Source: Castor canadensis
Taxonomy: Eukaryota > Chordata > Mammalia > Rodentia > Castoridae
Assembly: GCF_047511655.1 (NCBI RefSeq)
Contig: NC_133398.1
Location: 50,783,638-50,847,637 of the forward strand
Length of the DNA stretch: 64,000 bases
Direction of reading: 5' to 3'
Within the stretch, counting starts at the first letter, position 1; each line of letters begins with the position of its first letter. This document shows positions 1 to 11,300 of this stretch, piece after piece. The notes beneath the pieces are model-generated. The model was not told the DNA's origin. It saw nothing but the letters and a program-made list of their open reading frames with translations, and did no database searches. A program made the position numbers and the translations under genes.

Positions 1-450
1 AGAAAGATTCAAATTGATCACATTGCATGAATTACATGTTATCACTGGCCATAATATCACTTCCAAAGTGCGAATTTTTTTTCTTAGGAATTGCACAAAT
101 CTGAGAAGACATGATAGTTCATGGTATTCCAAAGCTCAATCTTATCCAACAAAATTTTGTTCCTTATGATTCCTTCTTCCTGTTCCATTGGCATCTGAGT
201 CACAAGAGCAACACTGACATTGACTTCATAGAAGACAGACAAAATATTTGCAAGATTAGAACATGGTGAGTAGATGGGTTAGGGGAGAAATTTTCTCATT
301 TGTTTGATCTCCAAGTCATATTCTCCTTTGATTAACATGGCTATCATTGGCCATCTTGTTGACTTTGCTGATATTTGAGACTCTAAGCTTTTGAATATGT
401 TAGGTTTTCAGAATTAAAGAAAATAGTTCATATTTTACTGTATAAATCTA
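1..450. other. IFN-unit 5' flank, paralog of 57537-57960
   Basis: No gene is seen. The stretch reads, with scattered substitutions, like 57537-57960, which lies roughly 0.75-1.2 kb upstream of the intact IFN-alpha start codon. It is therefore the upstream flank of another, probably IFN-alpha type, duplication unit. The similarity ends where L1 5'UTR sequence begins at about 460-475. The IFN coding region expected about 1.2 kb further right is not in the window. Confidence 0.7.
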
Positions 451-474
451 TTGGATATACACCTTACAGACAAA

Positions 475-2199
475 ACCACCAAGAAGAGGCAAAATTTTGA
501 CCCCTCCACACCTCCAGCCTGTGCAGAGCATCTCCACTTCATGTTAAACGGAGAAACCAGGAAGGCCCCTGGACCACTGCCAGATGCCAGTGCCCAGAAG
601 GTTTGGGAAGACACAGACCACAAGATGAGCTAAGCAGTACATGGTACTCCCAGAGACAACCCTGGGCCAGATCAGCATAGCCCCCTGGAAAGACCGACTC
701 CCACCCAGGGGAAAAAAAGAGAAACTGAGTAATAAGCAATAAGAACAATAAAGACATGTAGCAAAGAGGGTGGGCCACCCTGAACGCCAAAAAGGGGAGG
801 ATGGAAATCCCTCCCAGAACTGTAAATAAACAAGCCAGGCCAGAGAAAGCAGGAGCAGCAGCACACGCCCAGCAAACAGGAGTGGGAAAGCTTGTAAAAG
901 TGGCAGTGGGAGGAAAACTCCACAGGAGAAGGGGAAGACCCACTTACCACGTGAGCTGTAAATAAACACACAGGCCTGAGAAAATGGGTGCACTGTCACC
1001 TCCCCCAGTGTGCTTGGAAAGGGGAAAGCTTGTAGCAGCAGCTCGCGTAGAGGTGAACTCTGAGTTAACAAAGCCTGCAGGGCCAGGTGAGTGCTAATCT
1101 CACTCCTGAGATCTGCATAAATAATGCCTTCAGCAACAGCAAGCTGACAGGAGCAGGCAGGTGAGCCACAGCCCCAGATAGCCATTCACAGAACTGTTTC
1201 CAGACTCTTTTTTTTTTTTCTTTTCACTGTCCCTACCTTTGATGAGACAACAGCCGAACTACACCTGCATGCTGAAAAACTTACTGAAACTGTATTACAT
1301 TTGAACTTGGGACATTTTGTGGGTTTTTTGTTTTGTTTTGTTTTGTGCGGTTTTTGGTTCATTTTAATTTTCCCTTTGATAAGACAACTACAGAACAACA
1401 TCTGAGTACCATCTCCAGGACTGGAGGCTGAGGGACGAACACCAAAATTGCATTTGAACTTGGAGATTTTTTTAGTTTTTACTTAATATTTTTATTTTTA
1501 TTTATATATATATTTCATTTAGTTATTTTTTTATATATTTTTAAATTTTTTTTCAATCCTCTATCTGTCTCTCTAATGCCTTTTCAGCTTATGGTTGAAT
1601 AGTACACTGTCTCTCCCTGTTTACATCTTTGAAACTTTTTTTGTTTGTTTCTTTATTTTGTTTCTTTTACTTTTTTATTTGTTTTTCCTTTTCATTTAAC
1701 TTCTTTGCTTTCCATCTCCTCTGACCCTTCCATTCTAAATATCACTAGTGCTATTATTACAAGCCAGAAAATACTTAATTGCACACAGTACAGGGACAAT
1801 AACAACATCAAGGGCAATGACGGGAAGACAGAAAAAATGGAAACCAGCTTCCCCACAGCAAAAAATTAGTACAGGAACCAGAGAGAAATGAAGAAAATAG
1901 ATACTCAGATCAAGACTCCAACAAAATCAAGATAAACTATGCCAAAGGACCCAATGAAGCCCACAAGAATAATTTAAAAGAAGACATACTATAGGTACTC
2001 AATGAGAATTTTATAGAATGATATTGGATATGGTCAACCAAAATGTACAGGAGACACTTAAGAAATTCCAAGACAACAAAAATAGAGAATTTGAAAAAGC
2101 AAAAGAAGAAATACAGGAAACCATAGAGGCACTGTATAAACACCAAAGTGAAACAAAGAACACGATTAATAAAGAGATAAATGAACTCAGGACACAAAG
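475..2199 (+). mobile_element. L1 LINE, 5'UTR and start of ORF1, cut at 2199
   Basis: This is the 5' portion of a relatively young L1. A GC-rich 5'UTR (about 475-1880) carries two imperfect promoter-like units, around 820-956 and 957-1080, each beginning with a CTGTAAATAAAC-type motif. It shares sequence with the 5' part of the L1 at 41682-47865. ORF1 begins around 1888 and includes the coiled-coil region: 2018-2197 encodes a Lys/Glu-rich stretch ending INELRTQS. The element stops abruptly at 2199, where the inverted repeat begins, so the rest of ORF1, all of ORF2 and the 3' end are missing. The break looks like a rearrangement and not 5' truncation, because the 5' end is the part retained. 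Confidence 0.85.
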
Positions 2200-3143
2200 T
2201 AGATTGCTTTTGGTGATACAGTCATTTTCAGAGTATTAAATCTGCCAATTCATTAACAAGGGAGGTATTTTCACCTTCTAGTGTTTTCTTTGGTGTCTTT
2301 TATTTTCTTCACAGACCCTTTTCACCTTCCCAGTTACCTTTACTTCTGTGTAGTTTTTAGGCTATTATGAATGGGATGGCTTTCCCAGTTTCTTTCTTAA
2401 CATGTTCATTGCTGGTACATTGAAAATCTGCTGCTTTTGTATCATGTTATTTTGGTGAATGACTTTATCATATCTAAGGATTTTCTGGTAGAGTACTTAG
2501 GGTATTTTAATATAGGATCATATTGTCTGAAAATTTTTGCGACCTTTGTGCCATTCATTCCTGATTCTCGGAGAAATGCTCTCAATTTTCCACATTCAGT
2601 TTAATGTCATATTTGTCATGTATGGCCTTGAATTTTTTATTCTATTCCTAGTTTCTTCAGGGAATTTATCATGAGGGGATGTTGTCTTCCACTGGGGCTT
2701 TTTCTGCATCCACTGAGATGTTCATGTAATTTTGGTCCTTGATTTTGTTTATTAATTTCTATATGCTGAATCATGGTTGCATCCTTGAAATGAAACTTCT
2801 TGATCATGGTGCATGATCTTTTTAATGTGTCATAGAATGTGTTTGCAGGTATTTTTTGAGAATTCTTTCACCCATTCTCATAAAGGAAATTGGTCTGAAA
2901 CTTACTCTTCTTCTTTTGGTGTCAGAGCAATTATGGCTTCATAGAATGAGTTCAGTAGCATTTCTTCCCTTTCTATTTTATGCACTAAAGCATTGGTGTT
3001 TTACTGTAAAGGTGTGTTTGAATTCAGCAATGAATCTATACACTCCTAGGATTTTCTTTGTTGGGAGATTGTTTATTACAGCTTCAATCTCATTGCTTAT
3101 TTTAGATCTGTTTAAATGGTTTATAGCCTCTTGAAATCTATGT
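2199..3143 (-). mobile_element. Old L1 ORF2 fragment (reverse-transcriptase region)
   Basis: On the minus strand this reads as decayed L1 ORF2, with remnants of the reverse-transcriptase region, for example around 2700-2900. It is the mirror of 36672-37608 in the right arm, where ORF2 sequence continues beyond the repeat. Here it is cut at 2199 by the arm boundary and at about 3138 by a deletion of some 1.2 kb relative to the right arm. Confidence 0.8.
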
Positions 3144-3199
3144 ATATGACTGATTATTGTGATATTTGTAATTATCCCTTTATGAACCTACAATACCTT

Positions 3200-4660
3200 C
3201 AAGGCTTGCCTAAGCCAACCTAAACATGAGACTTGAAACTTTATAAACCAAGAAAGAGACCTTACTGGAAAACTTCGTGACATTGGGTTTGGCAATAAAC
3301 TCTTCAATATGACACAAATACACACAGAAATCTAAGGACAAAATAGATATAATGGACTACATCAAAATTAAAAATTTTTTGAACCAAAACCACAATCAAA
3401 AAACTAAAAGGACAACATCCAGAATGCAAGAAAATATTTGCATATCATATACCTGATATAGGTGTAATATCCAAAATATATATGGGCTCCTACCATTAAA
3501 CAATCAAAAATAAATAACTCAATAAAAAGGGGCAAAGAAAAGGCATTTCTTCAAATAAGACGTTAATTGAAGATGAGCATATTACTCTTTGAATCTTTGT
3601 ATCTTCCCCAAATTCCTATGAGACAATCGATATCCACATTGTGGTTATATTTGGAGGTGGGCTTTTAGAAACTGATAAAGTCATAGGACCAACCCTCATG
3701 AATGATATTAGTGCCCTTTTAAAGCATCCCTAGTGATCAATATCCCTTACTCCCACGTAAGGATATAAGCTACCATTTATTCAGCTAGGTAATAAGTCCT
3801 GACTAAATACCAAGTCTGTCAGCACCTTGACCCTCCCAGTCGACAGAATTGTAATATTAATTTATGTTATTTATCAATTTCACACTTCATGATATTTTGT
3901 TATAGCACTGCAAATGGACTAAGATATATGTGATGCTGACATGTTCAACGTTGCCAACCATTAGCAGATGTAAATCAAAATCACAATGAGATATCACCTC
4001 ATATCTACCAGGAAGTGTACTATCAATAAATCAAAACAGCAAGTGTTGGCAAAGGTATAGGTTTGGACCACTTGTGCAAATGTTGGCGAGAATGTGTAGT
4101 GGTGCAGCCCATCCACAAAAACAAATGATATGATGTTCCTCAAGAAAAAAAGTAGAATTTCCATACTCAGCACTTTTAATTCTGGGTATGGATCTAAAGA
4201 ATTAAAAGCAATACTTGATGATGTATTTTTACACTTACATTCATAATAAAAGTGCTTATAATAGTCAAAAGTTAAAAGTAGCTCAAGTGTGCACCAATGG
4301 ATAAATGAACATGAAAAACCTGACTTATATTTTATGGGCTATTATTCAGTCTTATGTGTATTCCATATTATAAAGAATGGAATATTTTCTCAGCCTTATA
4401 AAATAGAATATTATTTTGTCTTATGCTGTTATTCACCAAAATGTAATGTAGGCAAGTAATGGAATATTATTAATCATTATTCATACAGAAACTACAATAT
4501 CATTAAACCCTGCAGACATTATGCCGAGGGATACAAGTCAGTCACACAAAGACAAACAACATATTCTTCCACTTATGTGAAGTAGCTAAATAAGGTAGAA
4601 TAATGGGTGATACAGATAGGCCAAAATGGTAAATTGATATTTAATGCATGCAAAGTTTTA
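3200..4660 (+). mobile_element. Old L1 ORF2 C-terminal/3' fragment, split by MLT1
   Basis: The plus strand carries decayed L1 ORF2 3' sequence. Recognisable remnants include the region coding for the stretch around a lost KMDYIKIK-like motif (3330-3380), the conserved HNEISPH-like block (near 3980) and the YYSA/WKE-type tail and 3'UTR (4290-4660). An MLT1 LTR at about 3588-3930 interrupts it. The same arrangement occurs inverted at about 33950-35360, so it predates the inverted duplication. Confidence 0.7.
3588..3930 (+). mobile_element. MLT1-type solo LTR fossil (ERVL-MaLR)
   Basis: This is a diverged LTR of the mammalian MaLR group. It resembles the MLT1 consensus from its early AATTC/GGAGGTGGG portion, through the AGTGCCC block, to the terminal TTTTGTTATAGCA and GGACTAAGA portion. 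It is ancient (early placental-mammal age), non-coding and sits inside an older L1. The mirror copy in the right arm is at about 34650-34990. No internal retroviral region is seen beside it. Confidence 0.75.
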
Positions 4661-5270
4661 ATTTTGCAAAATGAAAAAGGTCTGGGAATTAGTGGAATAA
4701 CAGAATGAATATATTGTGTTATTCAGTTTTCTGTCATATGACAACCTGAAAGTGGAAAGGGTTTGGAGGTTTCAGTCCATTATTGGCTGGATTCATTATT
4801 TTGGGTCTGGGAAAAACAGAGCATCATGATAGCAGAAGCAATTGTTGGAGGAGGTTGTACATTTCCTCATGACAAGATGTACTCCTCATTATTATGGCAC
4901 CAGGGACATTCATCATCCAACTAGGACTTACCTCCTGTTAGTCCATTCAGCTGTGAATTCATCAGTAACTCATAGATGAAGTTAGAACCCTCATGATCCA
5001 ATCATCTTTCAAGAGCCAACCTCGGAAAACTGTTTCATTGAGGACCAAGGATTCTACACATGAAATTTCACAGGACATTTCAGGTATAAACCATACCATA
5101 TAATTAATTAACACTATTGAACTGTGTATCTTAAATGTTAAATCAATAGATTTTATGTAAGGTATATCATCATATTTATTAATTTTTGTTTTCAACAGAC
5201 ATATGATGTTTATACTTCTTTATGGGATATAGTATTGTAATTTGGCTTGTGTAAACAACCTTTAATTATC
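4661..5270. other. Intergenic DNA, no gene seen
   Basis: AT-rich non-coding sequence mirrored at about 33290-33950 in the right arm. It contains no recognisable gene or intact repeat and ends at a deletion junction (ATCA microhomology at 5273-5276). Confidence 0.6.
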
Positions 5271-5325
5271 AAATCATTGATTGAGGAATTTGAGACACTT
5301 TTTTTAAAGCTTATGATTGATAATA

Positions 5326-5416
5326 GGGCTGGAGACATGGCTCAACTGGTAGAGCACCTGCTTTGCAAGCTCAAAGTCCTGAGTTCATATCCCAGTACCA
5401 CTAAAAAAATAAGAGG
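5326..5416 (+). repeat. ID-like tRNA-derived SINE
   Basis: Short SINE starting GGGCTGGAGACATGGCTCA, with A-box-like (TGGCTCAACTGG) and B-box-like (GAGTTCATATCCC) internal promoter motifs, then a CCAGTACCACT end and an A-rich tail. This is the ID-type (tRNA-derived) rodent SINE. The mirror copy is at 31129-31215, so the insertion predates the inverted duplication. Confidence 0.85.
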
Positions 5417-5419
5417 TTA

Positions 5420-6900
5420 TTATTAAAAACTAAGAATTTATTCCTACTGTTTTGTTGTTCTATTGTTTAAAAATACTGTGTCCCATTTTTAATCTCTTAT
5501 TGTGCATATTGGTTGTCTGGTATTTTACTTAAGTAGGGGTTGGTTATTTTCTGTTTTTTCATTTGTGTGTCTTCTTTACTAGTGACTCTTATCCTTTTAT
5601 GTGCTTTCATGATGGTAGTTATCATCCTTTTATTTCCAGATGCAGGATTCCTTTAAGTATTTGTTGTAGTTCAGGTTGAGTGGTGGTGAATTCCCTCCAT
5701 TTGTATTTGTCTTGGAAAGTATTTCTCCTTCATTTCTGAATGGTAGCTTTTCTGGGTATAATGCTGTTGGTTGGCAGGTATTGTTTCTGTCAGAATTTTT
5801 CATATGTCATCCCCTTCCCTCATGGCTCATACAGTTTCCACTGAGAAATCTGCTTTCAGTCTAATGGTGTTCCCTTAAATGTGCCTTGGTCCTGTTTTGT
5901 TACTCGGGGCTTTCCAATCTCTCTCTTCATGTAGAAGTTCTGGCAACTCAAGTATAATATGCTTTAAACCAGATGTCTACATTTTCCCCAAGGTTATGGA
6001 TGTTTTAGCTATTATTTCTTTTAATAGGTTTTTAAACTTCCCTTCCTTTGGTCTTATGGAATGCCCATAATTCAAACTTTTTGTTTAATAGTTTCAAAAC
6101 CTTTCTTCATTTTCTTCCTTTCTGAATCTTTCCTTCCTTTGATCCTTCTTTCCTTTCTTTATTCCTTTTTTGACTTCCTTTCTTTCTTCCTACCTTTTCT
6201 TTTTTTTCACCTCATTGGGATATTTCAAATGACTTGCCTTCAAGTTCAGAAATTCTTTTTTTTTTTCAGCTTTAACTAGTCAATATATACTTATTTGATT
6301 TACTGAGCTTTTCTACCCCAAGATTTCTGTTTCATTCATTTTGATACTCATCTCTTTTCTGAATTTCTCATTTAATTTTCAGTTCTAAGATTTCTGCTGT
6401 GCTCTTTTTCATACTCTCTAATTGATGAATTTCTCACTCATATCATGAATTGCCTTCTTTTTTTGTGGTACTGGGGCTTGAATTCAGGGCCTTCACCTTG
6501 AGTCACTCCACCAGTCCTGTTTTTCTGAAGAGTTTTACAAGATAAGGTCTTGCTGCACTATTTGCCCAGGCTGGCTTTGAATCATGATCCTCCTTATCTC
6601 TGCCTCCCGAATAGCTAGGATTACAGGCATGAGCCACCTGTGCCTGGCATGAATTGCCTCTTTATTTTATTTGTGGTCTCATTGTATTCTCTGATACCTC
6701 ATTGTGTTTCCTTTGAACATTGCTTTCAAAATTGTTTTTCAGAAATTTCATTAATTTCCTTTTCTTCTGCAGAAGTCCATCAGAATTTTCACTTTCATGT
6801 CACCAAAGCACACTGAAAAGGAAGTCTACTTTTTAAAAAAAATACCTCCAGGAATTATTCATTCAAAAACTTCTAGTAAGAGATAATTTTTCTTAATTTC
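5420..6900 (-). mobile_element. Old L1 ORF1/ORF2-junction fragment downstream of IFN-omega
   Basis: On the minus strand this is decayed L1 ORF1 3' sequence, including remnants of the C-terminal YPAKL-like region (around 5720-5760), a purine-rich tract (6120-6220) and more ORF1-like sequence to about 6800. It contains a B1-ID SINE at 6456-6647. The same L1 lies downstream of the right-arm IFN-omega (about 29690 onward) and, more diverged, downstream of the spacer IFN pseudogene (from about 16200). The L1 was therefore already attached to the ancestral IFN-omega unit. Confidence 0.75.
6456..6647 (-). repeat. B1-ID dimeric SINE with 12-bp target-site duplication
   Basis: On the minus strand a 7SL-derived part (GCCAGGCACAGGTGGCTCA start, CCTGTAATCCTAGCTA block) is followed by an ID-like part ending CCCCAGTACCACA and an A-rich tail. 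Perfect 12-bp direct repeats CATGAATTGCCT flank it at 6444-6455 and 6648-6659. It is mirrored at 29852-30042. This is the B1-dID class of rodent SINE. Confidence 0.9.
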
Positions 6901-7209
6901 TCTATACCATTTAACTGAAGTAAAACAAGCATTAGTAATTATTGTTTATCTCCTTCACACTACTACTGAGAGCTCCAAACATCAGGAACAGCTTTCCTTA
7001 GTCACATTTATTTCTTGAAATAATTGCCATGATCTGACATTTACTCAATTTACAGATCCATGATATCAACAAATATTACCATTGTGTCTTTACTTCGTTT
7101 ACAAAAAAAGTTGATAAGTTTGTTTTATAATAAGAAACATAAGAAGCTTTGGTGATATGAGTCATATTAATAAACTAGATGCACAGTGAATAATATGTAA
7201 CTATAAATA

Positions 7210-7325
7210 TTTTATTAATTAAAATGGAATATAAAGATGAACATGTTCTTACGTGCATAACATAGACATGTTATAAATATAACACAGAAAAAGGAGTGGA
7301 AATAATAAATTATTAAATAAATAAA
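7210..7325 (-). promoter_or_regulatory. IFN-omega 3'UTR: AU-rich element and poly(A) signal (left copy)
   Basis: On the minus strand, downstream of the stop at 7531, are overlapping ATTTA pentamers near 7313-7324 and an AATAAA poly(A) signal at 7211-7216. AUUUA clusters are known to shorten the life of IFN mRNAs. The mirror elements in the right copy are at 29175-29186 and 29283-29288. Confidence 0.65.
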
Positions 7326-7530
7326 ATCAGTCACATTATCTGTCAGTTACTGGTGACCCTTGAAATGAACATTTTTGACATATACTAGCTTAATATTATT
7401 AAAGTACTTAATAACAGCATTTGCTAAATTTAAGTCCATGAAATGTGACTAAAGCAGAAATTAGAGTCTATAAAATCACCAAAAGTACATGTGCAAGACT
7501 GAGCTGTCAGAATTGTGAAGGAGAATCTTT

Positions 7531-8118
7531 TCAAGATGATGCCAGGTCTCCATCCTTTCTTGTTATCTTTTCATGCAACTTTACTATTGAGGAGAAGGCT
7601 CTCATGATTTCCACCCGGACGATTTCCCAGGCACAGTCACTGTATTTCTTCTCTTCCAGGTAGAGACGAATTCCCTGGAAGTATTTCTTTAAGTTCAGTG
7701 TGGGGTCCTCAGTTGCCAAGACAGATTCTTCCTCTCCCATCACTGGCACCAAGCAGGTCTTTACATCTTTTAGCTGCTGATGGAGTCCAGTGTGGAGTTC
7801 ATTCAGGAGGGTCATGTTCCAGGCAGCAGAGGAGTGCATTGTGTGAAAGAGGTTGGAGATCTGCTGGAGTATCAAGTGGAGGACAGACATAGCCTGGACC
7901 TTCTGGAACGGGCTGCTATTCACTATCTCCTGGGGGAACTGGAAGTCCCTTCTGTCCTTCAGACACAAGAGAGGGGAGATCCTCTTCATTTGATCCAGTG
8001 TGTCAAAGATCTTCCTGCTAAGCAACACAGAGTTCTGAGGCAGGTCACAGCCCAGAGATCCAACAGGTCCATAGCTGCACAGCACCAGGAGAGTCAGTAG
8101 GGGGAACAGGAGGGCCAT
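7531..8118 (-). CDS. IFNW1-like: Interferon omega (left-arm copy)
   Basis: Single-exon gene for a secreted type I interferon that signals through IFNAR1/IFNAR2 to induce antiviral genes. It encodes 195 residues, like human IFN-omega: a 23-residue signal peptide (MALLFPLL... ending SLG), then mature protein starting CDLPQN. The four cysteines sit at mature positions 1, 29, 99 and 139, the standard pairs C1-C99 and C29-C139. The family signature YSDCAWEIVR lies at mature 136-145 and the protein ends in KDGDLASS, close to the omega tail. An N-glycosylation sequon (NMT) is at mature N78 as in known IFN-omegas, with a second possible one (NSS) at N44. The ATG follows an IRF-type promoter about 115 bp upstream. 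It is intact and differs from the right-arm copy by four residues. Omega is preferred over alpha because of the length, N78 and C-terminal extension. Confidence 0.95.
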   Translation of the reverse strand: MALLFPLLTLLVLCSYGPVGSLGCDLPQNSVLLSRKIFDTLDQMKRISPLLCLKDRRDFQFPQEIVNSSPFQKVQAMSVLHLILQQISNLFHTMHSSAAWNMTLLNELHTGLHQQLKDVKTCLVPVMGEEESVLATEDPTLNLKKYFQGIRLYLEEKKYSDCAWEIVRVEIMRAFSSIVKLHEKITRKDGDLASS

Positions 8119-8204
8119 GGGGAATTGAAGATGCTGCTGGTCTGCCTGAGTTGAGAGCTCAGTGAACCTTGCCTCCTAGGTTCTGTGAAGACTTTCTGTC
8201 TATA

Positions 8205-8305
8205 CATGGCTTTTAAGAAGTAGGAAACATAATTTTCATTTTCTGAACCTATCTCTACACTTTTACTTCCTTTTTTGTTTTCATTTATGTGTTCTCTGTA
8301 TGGCC
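8205..8305 (-). promoter_or_regulatory. IFN-omega virus-response promoter (left copy)
   Basis: On the minus strand, upstream of the ATG at 8118, is a GAAA-rich block. It includes GAAAATGAAAA at 8233-8243 and further AAATGAAAAC and AAGTAAAAGTG motifs up to about 8290, the kind of sites bound by IRF3/IRF7 in IFN promoters. A degenerate TATA-like CTTAAAAG lies closer to the gene (about 8211-8218). Promoter identity is inferred from motif and spacing. Confidence 0.7.
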
Positions 8306-11300
8306 TAAAACATAAGTCTAATATACTAATTTTTCATAGAAAGTGAATTTTCCCCATAAACTTCAGATAGGTCAATCCAAATGGACTTCTCAATCCAAAG
8401 AGAAGCATCTATGGCATAAAGTGAAATGTATACACATGTGTAAACACTCATCCACACATGCACATATATGTATATACAAATGTACATGTATATTTCATAT
8501 ATAAATAACAGTTTTTGTTCCAGAAAAAAAATTTTATTCCTGATCTTCACCTTCAATTTTACCTTCCTTCCTTTATAAGGAAAGCCAGGTCCCTTGACCT
8601 TATGGGTTTCTGCAATTGGGAGGGGATTTGCCAGACCTTTCAGGGAAAATAAACTGTTTAAAATTAAGAATGGTATTGATTCCTATTTTATTCCCTTTGG
8701 AGGCTGATGATTACTGGGGAATGATCTTCTTTGGTGTTTCTCTCCTTCTAGAGCACATTCATGCAGATTCATGTGGTTGTGCTTCCCTGGGGTCCCATGG
8801 TCAGGATTTATGCAGACATTGCCCCTTGTGTCCATTATCTTCTTACCAAGGTCAACCATGCTGTTCAAGCTACAACAATTACTAGTAGTCTGAATCCTGG
8901 TTGTTTTCACATGAGTGTAGGTGTTGACTCCAAGGCATTGTCATTTCCTCAGATCCAGCTCACTCACAGATTACATCTAGACCCTGTGCTGTAGAATGAC
9001 AATTGTCCTAAGCTCACACTCTTCTATTCCCAATGACTTCAGATCTCATTCACTAAAGTTGAGGTTTTCTTGGTTCCCCAAATAATAAGTCCTAGAAGAT
9101 CATTGCTCTTGTCACTGGTGTTTATGTGAAGAGCCCTTGTTTCCAATAGTGATCCATGTTCCCAGGTATCAAATGTTGAGATTTCTCAGATGCTAGTAGC
9201 AACTGTTTGTTTTGTCTGTGTTGTTGGGAAAATTTTCCAATTTTTGTCTTATTTTTAGTAGACCATTGCTCTTTTATGTTAAATACAATTTTTATAATCA
9301 ACACTTAAATGATGAACATTTGGTCAGCTTGTAGTTTCTGAGGTGGACAGACAATATTCATTGATGACAGTGACCTTCACTGGTAGCTTATTACAGAGGA
9401 AGTTGTAACCTCCAGATGTTTTTCAGTCATGCTGATTCTAGTAGCGTTTTTGCACCTGTCTCTGTTTAATACTATCAATGCACTGTAGAGAGATCCAGAC
9501 TATTCGGTCAGGGAGATATAACATTTAACACTTTACTAATTTATAAATTTTCATTTTAATTTTTGTACCTTCCTAATAGTCTAAATTTGACCTTCATTTT
9601 CAGAAGGGCAAATATAAATTAGCAAAATTCAATTCATCAGTCTTGTGAACTGTGGGCTATGGTAAGAACAAGACTGATGGCCAATGCTGAAGAGTACAAA
9701 GGCAGGAAAATGGCTGCTTCTGACTGAGGCTCAAAGAAGAACCACTGCTATGTCTGAGTTCTCCCTTAGCTTTCTTTGTGTGACTTTATTCTCTTTTAAT
9801 GGAGAAGTGATCACCTTTGAGGAGAGAAGGGAGGATCAAAACAAACAACACACAGGGGACCAGTTACCTGACTCCAGTTAGTAGAACACTAGCCCTGCCT
9901 GGCAGGGTTTTGGATATAGCCTTGCCTGAACATTGCACCTCATTAATAATCCACTCAGGCAATGAAAATACTGGTTTCAGAATCCTAGAAATGAAAAAAA
10001 AGGGAGATTTACATGATCTCAAAACTTTGCTGTTAATCTGAATAACACTAACATTATTACTGCAAATAATGAAATTCTAATGATAGCAACAAAAATTACA
10101 AAAATTATTGCATACTAACTATAGAACAACCAATGTTCTAAGGTCTTTGAACGCATTTACTATGCCCTATAAATAGCTCTATTCTTGTTATGTTCATGTA
10201 CACAACTTTAGAGAGATATAACTCTGGATAAATGAATTATTTCAAACATACCGATGATCCAAGGTCAAAACTTTAGGAATAATTTTGATAACAGCTTGTC
10301 TGGAAGGGTCCATTAAAGGAAGTGAAGAATAGAAATTGGCATGGGATTTATGATGCAAGAAGAGGCCACATTGTGAAATCAATAGAACAGAGACGTCGTC
10401 AGGCAAAAGAGTAACCTCAAATTCAAAGTGTTGTTGTTCATTGTTTTGTAGGGCAAGGGAATGTGTTTTTTGAGATAATGTTAGTTCTGCTACGTTCTAG
10501 AGAAAAGTAAATAGATCATTTTTAACTCTAGAGAGGGACATAATTCATAACAAAGAATCCTGATTGCTGGATTTGGTCCTTGTGTTTGGCTGCCTTGACC
10601 AGTAGGTGGCTTCTTTCTTGGTAAATATTTTAATAGCCTCTAGGGTAAAAGGGATCCAGCTTTCTGTTTTCTTTTAGCTACAGATGCTATTACATCATTG
10701 TAGTGGGGACATACCCTCACTTCCAAATATATCTACCAAGAGAGGGGAAACACCCTCTCATACGGGAGATTCTATCGAACTCAAAACTTTCAATTTCTGC
10801 TTTCACTTGATGATTTGTATACTTTAAGGAAAATTGACAGTGAAAAACCAAGTTGAAAGAGGAAGCAGTTGTATGAATGAATAAGGCAGGTTAGTGAGGA
10901 GTGAGGAGAGCACCTGGGGGTTTTTGCACTGGGGAGGTAGGACACTGTTGTGATATGAGAGTAGAAAGCAGAGAGAAAAGGGGAGTGTGGCACATATAGG
11001 AATTCTCAAATTAGATATGTGTGTGTATTCACACATATATGTATATTTTATGTATACTCTATTAGTCACTATTGGATATACTGTATTCTTTCACATAGCG
11101 TGTATATGACTATTAATCGATGTTCAAGATATTTAAAACCATCAATTTCTAATTGAATATTAATCAGAATTATCATCAGTGTCAAATGTATCTAATACTG
11201 ACTCTTCTCCAGGAAGATTATCCTTTTTCTTTTTCTTATTTTTCTATCAGTTAGAGAGGAATAGGATGAGTTTGCTCTTCTCATACAGACCTATATGAAA

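Noticed and set aside
544-1185. 213-codon open frame antisense to the L1 5'UTR (possible ORF0-like gene)
   Set aside because: A second overlapping frame (539-943) is also open, the product is a low-complexity Leu/Ser/Phe-rich chain, and the region is GC-rich promoter sequence poor in stop codons. Nothing supports translation.
5326-5416. tRNA gene
   Set aside because: A-box and B-box-like motifs are present, but the A-rich tail, lack of a cloverleaf-compatible 3' end and repeated occurrence identify an ID-type SINE.
7780-8100. 106-codon frame antisense to the left IFN-omega, also open at 28399-28719
   Set aside because: It is the shadow of the conserved IFN coding sequence on the other strand. 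Its presence in both arms follows from the duplication and it has no family resemblance.
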